A program made the translations under genes and the position numbers. A DNA stretch of 64,000 bases. Source: Muraenolepis orangiensis (lineage: Eukaryota; Chordata; Actinopteri; Gadiformes; Muraenolepididae). Position 1 is the stretch's first letter. Each line of letters begins with the position of its first letter. Positions 55,621 through 64,000 of the stretch are shown here, piece by piece. The DNA is taken from the NCBI GenBank assembly GCA_027704905.1, contig CM051000.1, positions 10,760,342 to 10,824,341 of the forward strand, written 5' to 3'. The notes below the pieces were generated by a model. That model searched no databases. It had not been told where the DNA came from and saw only the letters and a list, made by a program, of their open reading frames with translations.

Positions 55621-56493
55621 GGAGGCATATTTTTATATATTAAACAAGGGAGGAGGGGGGGGGAATAACAGCCATCTCTTGATCCATGACCAGAGGGACT
55701 ATATGGTAGTGTTCAGTGGACAGGTGTATTCAGTTACGTAAGTACGCCGCACGGCACTTCGTTAGGAGTTTAAAGGGCACATGGTGGTGGGGTTGGGGGG
55801 AGAGGGGTGGGGACATCTCTGAGGTTAAAGCCTATAAGTCCAGACCACAACATACCAGGGATACGACGGGGCAGTCGAGGCGATGAGAGGGTAGGGCAGG
55901 GATGGCGTCCCCATCGCGTAAAGGGGGGGGGGGGGGCAGGTCCTCATGTCATTGGAGGTCGTCAAAAAAATCTTGCAATTGTGTTTGGGTTTTGGGTAAC
56001 AATTATAAGGTGTTTTCGGTTTGTAAAAAATGCGGGCGTAATTAGTTTGTAATAGTTATTAAACAAACAAGCCCCCATTGCATCACAGCAGCACTAACAT
56101 AGGATAATGTTCAGACGTGAGTGCGCTGTATTCCCGGTGGAACGGCGTGCTATTTGCTGTTCTTTAAATCCATTCGTCACCTCGTTTATTCTGCGTTTTT
56201 CCCCCCCTCCAACTCTCCAGTGTACTCGCTTCAAAGGCTTCTTCGGTCTTGTCTCCGTGCCTGCGATGTTTTCCGTCTCTATTCCCAGGTTTATTTTATT
56301 ATTCTACTGTGCTCCTTTTTACCATGAGCAACTTTCAGTATCTCAGCCGGTTTACTGCCGCCTCCCCACAGGTGCAGACTGCCTTAATTCAGTTTTTTAA
56401 ATGACTAAACAATTGCTTTTGGATAGAGATCTATTGCCTGGTGGAAATCCATCATGTATTACTATTCCTCGACATATACACACTCTAAAGCAG
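55621..56493. other. No gene recognised
   Basis: Non-coding. G-runs at 55651-55664 and 55923-55936. Confidence 0.5.
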
Positions 56494-56546
56494 TGGTTCT
56501 CAACCACCGGGCCGCGGGCCGATTCCGGGCCGCGGGCCGATTCCGG
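56494..56546. mobile_element. hAT-end fragment
   Basis: CAGTGGTTCTCAACCACCGG followed by two copies of GCCGCGGGCCGATTCCGG. This is one end of a hAT-type element with no matching partner end. Confidence 0.5.
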
Positions 56547-57215
56547 GCAGCAGATGTGTCGTGACAAGCTCAGTTGGGATGACACCTTACCTGATGACTT
56601 ACGAACTCTGTGGGAATGCTGGCTCCAAGACCTACAAGATCTGGCGGGTGTGAAGATTCCAAGATGCTACGTTCCATCAAGCTTCAAGGTCCAGCATTAC
56701 GAACTTCACCATTTCTCCGATGCCAGTGTGTCGGGCTATGGAGAGTGCTCGTACCTCAGAGCAGTGAGTACGTCAAGTGAAGTCCACTGTTCCTTAGTAA
56801 TGGGAAAGTCAAGAGTTGCCCCTACTAAGGTCACAACCATACCAAGGCTTGAGCTGTCAGCAGCAGTTGTAGCTGTCCGCACCAGTGACATGCTCAAGAA
56901 AGAACTGGACGTAGAGTGCCTACAAGAAGTCTTCTGGACTGATTCAAGGGTTGTCCTTGGGTACATCAATAATGAAGCCAGAAGATTTCATGTGTTTGTG
57001 GCAAATCGTGTAGAACTCATCAAGCAAAGCACAGAGTCTACACAATGGAGGCCCAGACTTTCTTTGGCAGAAAGAGTTACCAAGTGGAGAAGTCAAGGTG
57101 GGAGAGATCGCAAGTGACGACCCTGAACTTAAGAAGGCCCAGGTTCTCAACACCCAGGCGCAGTCGGAGGTGATCTTTCCTGTGGAGGCCAAGGACCGAA
57201 GTTATTGTATTTAGT
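56547..57215 (+). pseudogene. BEL/Pao retrotransposon pol fragment
   Basis: The frame to 57117 contains LSWDDTLPDDLRTLWECW, then YELHHFSDASVSGYGECSYL, KVTTIPRLELSAAVVAVR and FWTDSRVVLGYINNEARRFH. These are the RT-RNase H junction and RNase H motifs of BEL/Pao elements, with Asp residues in SDAS and TDSR. Near 57045 the homology shifts frame to GPDFLWQKELPSGEV and ASDDPELKKAQVL before a stop. The 5' pol and all integrase are absent. Confidence 0.85.
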
Positions 57216-57288
57216 TTTGTTTACTTTCTATGCAGTAGGTTGGCTCTAAGTCATTGTAAAATCATATACAATTGATATGTTTGGTGGG

Positions 57289-57740
57289 AGTGTAACTGCC
57301 TCTGTGTTCAGTTTGAGTTTTTGGTTCCTACCAGTTTTTAATACATGTAAATGCTAAATGCTAAATGCTGTAGATTAAGGGCAGAACTAATGGTTGAAGC
57401 GCACAGTGTTCCGGGGACGTTTTATGCCGACGCACGCGTGTCAAAATCTCCGTATATAAGAGATAGTTCCGTCACAGTCAGTCAGTCAGTCAGTGAGGTC
57501 GGTCAGTTCAGTCAGTGAAGTCCCCATAATTTCCTCTCTTATTGCATGCAGCCAATAAGGTGCGTTTGGTGTTGTGGTTGTTAGCTGCGTGTAGGCCCAA
57601 GCCAGGTAGCTAAAGTGCTAACGAAATGTTTGCTAAGTGAGTTTATTATTATTATTATTATTATTATTATTGCAGAAGGATTTAATGTGTTTGTAGGTTA
57701 AGTTCATTTTGGTTAACAATATTGTAAAGACATGTGACAC
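57289..57740 (+). repeat. Probable BEL/Pao 3' LTR
   Basis: Starts TGTAACTGCCTCTGTG, holds GTATATAAGAG (TATA-like, 57453-57463) and four CAGT-CAGT units, and may end at GACATGTGACA (57728-57738). The end is obscured by the adjoining Harbinger-like element. A (TTA)n tract sits at 57642-57671. Confidence 0.45.
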
Positions 57741-57744
57741 TAAT

Positions 57745-59935
57745 GCCCCGTTTCCACCAAGCTGTTTTGAGAGCCGTTTCGGAGCCCGCGCGTCATCGCG
57801 AACCAGTTCTTTGGGTTTCCACCGCAATGGAGCCGCTTTCTGGCTCCGTTAAGTGGTTCGTTTGCGGCTCCACTTCGAAGCTGAGCTGGCCAGCCGGCTC
57901 CACAACGTCAGGGGCTGGGGGCGGGGCTTATCGGGGCTGGGGGCGGGGCTTATCGGACAAACTCAAAACAAACTCAAAGTTTTTTTCCGCCATCTTTAAA
58001 ATCAGTAAAATTCTCCGTGGACGTGAAGGTGACAGTGGTCCGTGGATGAGACAAACTGCGTTTGTTTGCGTTGTTGTCCTCGGCAGAAGGTCACAATAAA
58101 CTAGAGGAGCTTCTAGAACAAACCGCTATTACATCTTCTCCGGAGTCGTGTGCTGGGGAAGCAGGTTGAGATCAGCAGACGCCAACAAGATCAGCAGGAT
58201 TGTCAGGAAGGCTGGCGCTGTCCTGGGGGTCCAGCTGGACTCCTTGTTGGTGGTGTCTGAGAGAAGGATGCTGCGCAAGCTGCGTGGTATCCTTGACAAC
58301 AACTCTCACCCTCTCCATCAGGTGCTGACCTCATATAGAAGCACCTTTAGCAACAGACTCATTCCACCCAGGTGCACCACAGAACGCCATAGGAAGTCCT
58401 TTCTTCCTGTGGCCATTAGACTCTATAATTCCTCTACCTCGGGTCGTGAGAGGGACAGTGGAGACTCTGTGACCTGAGGCCAACGTACTTATTTTTATTT
58501 TTTATTTTTGGTCAACGCACTGTAATCATCTCATTGTACTTTGCACTGTAAATTCTATTTCAAATCCGAATTCACTTTTCACTTTTTCACTTTTCACATG
58601 TCACTTTTTCAGTTGAGTTATTTATTAATATATTATTACTGCCAATTTGCACTATACGTATTGTTGTGTATTGTATATACCTACGTATTACTGTTATAAT
58701 ACTGTAAATTATCTTCATTTATCAATACATTTAGACTTCATTTAGAATTATTTGAACTATTTTTGTTTATAATAGTTTTATTTTAGTTAGTTGTTTTGTT
58801 TTTTAGCTTAGGTATTAGTATTCTTGTGTGTGCATTTATTCCCCCTGTGTCAACTGTTGCACCTTAATTTCCCTCGGGATTAATAAAGTTTTCTGAATCT
58901 GAATCTGAATCTGAATATTAGAAAAACTACAGCGTGAGATGTCTTCAGCGGGGGACAGGACCGAGGAGCTAATCGATAACAAACTGGACGATACGAGGAG
59001 CTAATCGATAACAAACTGATGATCCGATGCTGTCACACTGGTCCTGGTAAGTTTTACTTTATAAATCTTTCCCGTGTTGCCAACCAGCTTTGTATTTATA
59101 ATCTGTTTAGCGAGCTGCTCATTATCACATCAATGTTATGTTCCTATCATCACAAATGAGGAGCTATGATTGCTAGGCTTCTGTTAGCCGATATTAACCT
59201 TGATAACGTCAGGATGCTACTTTCTAAAAACAGTAAAGTGTAATGGAGTCATGTTTTAATGCACTTTTCTCTTGTTTTAGTTGTTTACGGAGTCGTCTTC
59301 CCTGGACGATGCGATGCGGAGCTACGGCCCCCACTGGGCTGCAGCTCACAGGAGCCCCTCAGCCCATCGGAGCTTTATTAACATGGACTTATTACACTGC
59401 ACTCTACACTTTTACATTTTGTGATTACTGTATATTGTGTATTTAATGTTTTTTTTATTTTTTTAAATAAAACATTTCTATTTTTCATACAATGTCCGCT
59501 TCATTATGCTTTATCAACCGAGAAACATAATACAAGATGACAGTTTTGAAGAAGAAAAGGCAAATGGTCCCTTCTGTTTAAGTACTCTATTAATGCAGCT
59601 CTAACGTCAAGTCCATTTTATTAGTATAGTCCTTTATCACAGTTAGGGGCTTCAACGTAATCGCGTCCATAGCACTAAAGACGAGCAGCTGTTTGTAGCC
59701 TCAAAGCCAGGCGCAACACTTTACCATCCATCATGTAATATACTGTTGTGGAAGTTGGCGCGAGCTGCTGGGAAAGCAGAGACGTTAACAGTGACGTCAT
59801 GACGTGGCTCTCTCGGCGAAAAAGGCAGTGGAAACGCAAACCGGTTTTTTGCCGGCTCCCCAATTGAACCAACTGCGAACCGGCTCCGTTGACACGCGAG
59901 AGCCCGAACTGGGCTTTCTTTGGTGGAAACGAGGC
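57745..59935. mobile_element. Harbinger-like DNA element with LINE inside
   Basis: The left end GCCCCGTTTCCACCAAG and right end CTTTGGTGGAAACGAGGC are inverted repeats. AT lies on both sides (57743-57744, 59936-59937), which would fit the 2-bp duplication of the ISL2EU type, though the TAAT/ATTA symmetry makes the exact edge ambiguous. TTTCCACCG motifs recur inside. The left part encodes a hint of KVTINKLEELLEQ; the right part carries ACCGAGGAGCTAATCGATAA twice (58962, 58996). No intact transposase is seen. Confidence 0.6.
58120..58918 (+). mobile_element. LINE 3' end with (TGAATC)n tail, copy 1
   Basis: Encodes SRLRSADANKISRIVRKAGA, QLDSLLVVSERRMLRKLRGI, HPLHQVLTSYRSTFSNRLIP and HRKSFLPVAIRLYNSS, the C terminus of a LINE reverse transcriptase, ending at TGA 58475-58477. 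The 3' UTR ends AATAAAGTTTTCTGAATC and then TGAATC repeats. It is inserted in the Harbinger-like element. Confidence 0.85.
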
Positions 59936-59945
59936 ATTAGTGGAA

Positions 59946-60196
59946 ATTCATTGTACCTACAGAGGGCACTAGAGTATTTGCCTACGTCCATTCACATCAA
60001 CTATGTTCTGTTCATTTTTGCGGCGTTCATTTACGACATGCTTTGTAGAATCCGAAACCCTAAGATATGCGTTTAACCACACAAAACGATTGCAATACAT
60101 ATTGTATCAGCACTGAAACATCTTGGCAATTTTTTTTGGTTCCCTGCCGATTGCCTTCCCTACTTACGCACTGCTCTTTCCTCCTCTCTGTTTCAG
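59946..60196 (+). other. Intron sequence before the first slc1a2 exon seen
   Basis: Non-coding, ending in the acceptor CTCCTCTCTGTTTCAG. Confidence 0.6.
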
Positions 60197-60336
60197 TGCC
60201 AACAGCATGCAGAAACAAGTGGAAGTGAGGATGCATGAGAGCCACCTGGAGCCCTTGGAGAAGCCTCAGGAATCCTCGTGTGGGGGCTTCTGTGATAAGA
60301 TCATGAACAACATGGTTCTCACACTCACCATCCTTG
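60197..60336 (+). CDS. slc1a2: slc1a2 (EAAT2/GLT-1), N-terminal exon
   Basis: The exon encodes A-N-S-M-Q-K-Q-V-E-V-R-M-H-E-S-H-L-E-P then CDKIMNNMVLTLTIL. Human EAAT2 has ANNMPKQVEVRMHDSHL at the same place, which separates it from other SLC1 members. Flanks are TTTCAG| and |GTAAAG, phases 2 and 1. The ATG at 60207-60209 could serve as the start. In mammals the start lies one short exon upstream, which I could not place. EAAT2 is the main glial Na+-dependent glutamate transporter: it clears synaptic glutamate as a trimer with 3 Na+ and 1 H+ in, 1 K+ out. The first membrane helix begins in this exon and continues in the next. The transport core is beyond the window. Confidence 0.95.
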
Positions 60337-60787
60337 GTAAAGGAGCCCCAGCTCCCTCGCAAAAAAACAAAAAAAACTTTCCACTTGTTGCTTTTCCATT
60401 CCACATTTTTTTCATGATGATAATCATTAAAAGCAGCACATGGGAAAAGGTTGGGAAAAGGTCCCTTTGATCTTTGAGCACACTATGTGCAAAGCCTGTG
60501 ACAGTAACCAAAGCACAAATACAGTAGACAATGTTTAAGGCACATTTTATCGTGTTGTCAATCATGTTCATTCATTATTCAAGACAACTAACTTTTCACC
60601 GTATCACATTTACAATTCTATTTGTAATGCCTCAAACTCTTGTGCATTTTGTCATAGTCTGTAGCTAGCACATTGTTGACGTGTCTTACATTTCTCAGAT
60701 AGAGCACACTGTTTCATATAACACATGTAACATATACAACATGCTACATACAACACAAGTCAGATACAACACATGTTACATACACAA

Positions 60788-61132
60788 CACAAGTCAAGTC
60801 AAGTCAAGTCAAGTTTATTGTCACTTCACAGTTTACAGTTTAGTATAAAGCAGTGATGTGAAATTCTTGTGTGCAATACCCGACGACAGACAGCAGTTAT
60901 AGAATAAGATAAAATAAAAATAGATAAAAATAGAATAAAAAATAGAATAAAAAATAGAATAAGGAATATAAAATAAAAATAAAAAATGCAATTTATAAAA
61001 TGCAAAAATCAAAAATGCAAAAATCAGCACAGAAAAGAGCAATATATATATATAAATCAATGTAATAAAATATACATTGTTATATGTTATACGCCCTTGT
61101 TCAGCAGCCTGATGGCCTGACTGTGGAAGCTA
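60788..61132 (-). mobile_element. LINE 3' tail with (CTTGA)n, second copy
   Basis: 345 bp that closely match 15730-16070, from the (CTTGA)n tail through TTTATTGTCACTTCACAGTT to CTGACTGTGGAAGCTATC, where it is cut. It contains only the last few codons (LLNKGV) and the 3' UTR, with small length differences in the A-rich part. Confidence 0.9.
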
Positions 61133-61401
61133 TCACATGATACACATATAATACATGTTATGTGTATAACATGTGTTTTATATACAACACACGTTACATA
61201 TAACACATGTTACATATAACATGTTACATACAACACACGTTACATATAACACACGTTACATATACACATGCCACATACACAACACATGCTACATATAGTT
61301 TTATATACAACACACGTTACATATACACATACGTTTTATTATTATTATTACATATAACACATGTTACATATAACACATGTTATAAACGACACACGTTACA
61401 A

Positions 61402-62005
61402 TAGAGAAGGATGCTGCGCAAGCTGCGTAGTATCCTTGACAACAACTCTCACCCTCTCCATCAGGTGCTGACCTCATATAGAAGCACCTTTAGCAACAGA
61501 CTCATTCCACCCAGGTGCACCACAGAACGCCATAGGAAGTCCTTTCTTCCTGTGGCCATTAGACTCTTTAACTCATCTACCTCGGGTCGTGAGAGGGACA
61601 GTGGAGACTCAGTGACCTGAGGCCAACGTACTTATTATTATTATTTTTTGGTCAACGCACTGCAAATCACTCTTCAAATTCACTTTTCACTTTACACATG
61701 TCACTTTTCAGTTGAGTTATTTATTAATATATTATTCTGCCAATTTGCACTATACGTATTGTTGTGTATTGTATATACCTACGTATTACTGTAATAATAC
61801 TGTAAATTTATCTTCATTTATCAATACATTTAGATTTCATTTAAATATATTTTGTTTATACAATTTTTATTTAGTTAGTTGTTTTGTTTTTTAGCTTAGG
61901 TATTAGTATTTTTTGTGTGTGCATTTATTCCCCCTGTGTCAACTGTTGCACCTTAATTTCCCTCGGGATTAATAAAGTAATCTGAATCTGAATCTGAATC
62001 TGAAT
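61402..62005 (+). mobile_element. LINE 3' end with (TGAATC)n tail, copy 2
   Basis: From GAGAAGGATGCTGCGCAAGC it matches the LINE copy at 58255-58918 nearly base for base through the coding end (TGA 61618-61620). The 3' UTR shows small deletions. It ends AATAAAGTAATCTGAATC plus TGAATC repeats. Confidence 0.88.
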
Positions 62006-62156
62006 ATAACACATGTTATAAACGACACACGTTACATATAACACATGTAACACATGTTACATAACCCTGTTTAATATTAGCCACTATGTTAACCATATTA
62101 TATTAACCACTGCTTACATAAATCAGGCCATGGCTGTAATCTAGTAATCTCCATTG

Positions 62157-62273
<117 letters not shown>

Positions 62274-62426
62274 GTGTGTTCCTGGGCTCCATCTCTGGCA
62301 TGCTGCTGCGGCACATCTCGCCCCTCCCCCCAGAAGTCATTTTGGTTATCAGCTTCCCGGGAGAGATCCTAATGAGGATGCTGAAAATGCTTATTCTGCC
62401 TCTTGTTGTGTCCAGCTTGGTCACAG
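62274..62426 (+). CDS. slc1a2: slc1a2, exon for helices TM1-TM2
   Basis: Encodes V-F-L-G-S-I-S-G-M-L-L-R-H-I (rest of TM1) and EVILVISFPGEILMRMLKML and ILPLVVSSLVT (TM2, with the family motif M-R-M-L-K-M-L-I-L-P-L). Phase is 1 at both ends, so joining to the neighbours restores Gly codons (L-G-V, T-G-L). The donor is ACAG|GTGGGT. Confidence 0.97.
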
Positions 62427-62965
62427 GTGGGTAAGGGCTTCTGTCTTTAAAGGACCCTACAACTGGGAATTGGGCAAAAACAATGACCGTGTTTCGATTT
62501 ATGTTAGAGAAGCGTCCGGTTCTATTGAACAGGACGGAAATGATGACCGTACAACGCACCAGCTGTTTATCACACTGAACTGAAACCATACCAGAAAAAA
62601 GTAACATGCAGCAAATGAGCCGATTGCTCTCTATTTTTTCAATATGTTATTAAAGCAGAGCTTTTCATTATTCCAGCATTCAATTGACTTAGATCTGAGA
62701 TTAGACCCAGAAGGGTTTTGATAAATTGAACACAGAGCTGAAACAATATGCTGAAATCTCAAATGTTTGTTGTTCTGTGATCATCAAGTCAACTACTTCT
62801 CTAGTTTATCTAGTTTTCTCAGGAAACGTTGCGTCTCTGCGAGCATTTGCAATTCAGCCTCCTTTTGTGGATCACAAACAATGCTACATAGATCTTCACA
62901 GTGCGTTCGATTAAATCGGCTGATGCACACAACCTGTATCAACCTACCAACCCACCTCCGCGCAG
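62427..62965 (+). other. slc1a2 intron
   Basis: 539 bp with no recognised repeat. Acceptor CACCTCCGCGCAG. Confidence 0.85.
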
Positions 62966-63216
62966 GACTGGCCGGTCTGGATGCCAAGAACAGCGGGCGT
63001 CTGGGAACCAGGGCCATGGTGTACTACATGACCACCACAGTCATCGCGGCCATTCTGGGGGTGATCCTGGTCCTCGTCATCCACCCGGGGAACCCCAAGC
63101 TGAAGGCTAACCTGGGCCCGGGCAAGAAGAACGCCGAGGTCTCCAGCATGGACGCATTTTTCGACCTCATCCGAAACCTCTTCCCGGAGAACCTGATGCA
63201 GGCTTGCTTTCAACAG
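62966..63216 (+). CDS. slc1a2: slc1a2, exon for TM3 and following loop
   Basis: Encodes L-A-G-L-D-A-K-N-S-G-R-L-G-T-R-A-M-V-Y-Y, MTTTVIAAILGVILVLVIHP (TM3), GNPKLKANLGPGKKNAEVSS and MDAFFDLIRNLFPENLMQAC, ending FQQ at CAACAG|GTGGGC. All are near-identical to EAAT2. GC content is high compared with flanking introns. Confidence 0.97.
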
Positions 63217-63343
63217 GTGGGCGGGGCGTGGCCTTAGCCTTCGCAGTTTTAACATTTCTGGCCTTTGCTTTATGCTTCGTATTTTTGCTGTCATTATTTT
63301 AATAATGATTGCCATGTGTTTAAAATACGTAACCTCTTCTTAG
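63217..63343 (+). other. slc1a2 intron (127 bp)
   Basis: Donor CAG|GTGGGC, acceptor CCTCTTCTTAG. Short and without repeats. Confidence 0.9.
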
Positions 63344-63452
63344 ATCCAAACTGTGACGTCAAAAGTGCCGGTGCTTACTAACAGGACAAGAGGTCCGCCA
63401 CAGTTCACCATCAAGAGGTCACTTCAGTTCAAGAGTGGAATGAACGTTCTCG
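63344..63452 (+). CDS. slc1a2: slc1a2, exon for the extracellular loop before TM4c
   Basis: Encodes I-Q-T-V-T-S-K-V-P-V-L-T-N-R-T-R-G, then PPQFTIKRSLQFKSGMNVL, ending CTCG|GTGGGT. IQTVT and F-K-x-G-M-N-V-L are shared with EAAT2. The loop between them is about 20 residues shorter than in the human protein as I recall it. It keeps one N-x-T glycosylation sequon (NRT), in line with this being the glycosylated extracellular loop. The remaining exons lie right of the window. Confidence 0.93.
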
Positions 63453-64000
63453 GTGGGTGAACACAATGATGGTGAACGTTATAATAATAGTCACTCAAAG
63501 TACATTGAATGTGTAATGAAGGTTACGGGCACGACCTAATAAGACAGGAGGGAATAGGTTGAGTTTTACGGGTTTAATGTAAATAAGAAAACTGAGGTTA
63601 TACTGAATCGGAAGAAGAAGTGACGCCAGAGGGACCCGGGCTGTAGCAGGCGGAATCAGTGTCAGGCAGGTAGGCGTCATGGAACACGGAAGAACAGGAA
63701 TCTAGAAATGCGGGGAAAGAAGGAGTGCAAAACAGGGACAACGATCTGGCCGTGATGGTAGGGAAGGCTAGGGTTGATGTAGTAGGGGAACTGAGCAGGT
63801 GACTTGATTGAACCAATTAGCAGAGAGGAGGATTGGCTGCAGCTAAAAGGAGGGCGAGGCCTACGATAACTGCGGAGATTTCTAATGGGCTTGACAGAAT
63901 GTTTCACAACACACACCCATTCATAAATACACCCACACACACCAGCAGGGGTGCCAAGTGTGCAAGGCAAGGGTGTGATCACACAGCTCACACGGCACAA
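63453..64000 (+). other. slc1a2 intron, start, with LTR-like repeat
   Basis: 63530-63900 has text of the type seen at 27535-27790 (short G/A-rich motifs such as GGAAGAACAGGAATCTAG), perhaps a decayed LTR in antisense. The window ends inside this intron. No exon is present. Confidence 0.5.

Larger units (their letters stand above)
60715..62070. repeat. ACACRTTACATATA minisatellite, interrupted
   Basis: Variants of ACACATGTTACATATAACAC occur at 60715-60790, 61133-61402 and 62006-62065. The gaps are two separate LINE fragments, so one array received two insertions. A TTATTATTATTA tract lies at 61337-61348. Confidence 0.85.

Overview
This is a stretch of animal nuclear DNA, almost certainly from a ray-finned (teleost) fish. 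The evidence is two vertebrate solute-carrier genes with GT-AG introns, long (TG)n/(CA)n/(CT)n microsatellites, and a mix of fish-type mobile DNA: Tc1/mariner, pogo/Tigger-like, hAT and Harbinger-like DNA transposons, L2/CR1-group LINEs, and Ty3/gypsy and BEL/Pao LTR elements. No bacterial, plasmid or CRISPR features are present. Most open frames in the window are simple-repeat shadows or transposon pieces.

Host genes. (1) slc35c1, the Golgi GDP-fucose transporter, is complete in two exons (10413-10923 and 11076-11656, 363 aa). (2) Downstream on the same strand lie decayed exons of an animal cryptochrome (18023-19179, 26429-26626, perhaps 27018-27085), with several stops, frameshifts and an in-frame deletion. 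In human the adjacent gene is CRY2, so this looks like an ancestral SLC35C1-CRY2 neighbourhood whose cryptochrome copy has died. (3) At the right edge are four exons of slc1a2 (EAAT2/GLT-1 glutamate transporter; 60197-60336, 62274-62426, 62966-63216, 63344-63452). The rest of that gene lies beyond the window.

Mobile DNA, left to right. A frameshifted THAP-domain remnant (270-667) is followed by a 4.5-kb hAT transposon (770-5322). That transposon holds a pogo/Tigger-like element and a hAT MITE with a perfect target duplication. Nested LINE remnants occupy 6.1-8.4 kb, and a solo-LTR candidate sits at 9460-9823. A Tc1/mariner element (14780-17304) has its transposase split by a LINE. Two nested LTR-like segments (19718-20754) precede an unclassified element with long terminal inverted repeats (21249-23126). 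A 31-bp minisatellite is interrupted by a hAT derivative carrying two near-perfect 55-57-nt palindromes (28821-30047). A 14-bp minisatellite lies at 32821-33235. A scrambled gypsy remnant (36430-39650) is interrupted by a LINE and a hAT MITE. A young gypsy element with nearly identical LTRs (43450-47776) sits inside another hAT MITE (43195-47987). A BEL/Pao remnant and a Harbinger-like element with a LINE inside it (56541-59935) precede slc1a2.

I found no convincing new multi-gene system. The most interesting items are the dead cryptochrome beside slc35c1, the long-TIR element with an unidentified ORF, the twin palindromes, the nearly intact young gypsy element, and the 110-bp (CT)n array that directly forms the splice-acceptor pyrimidine tract of an slc1a2 exon.
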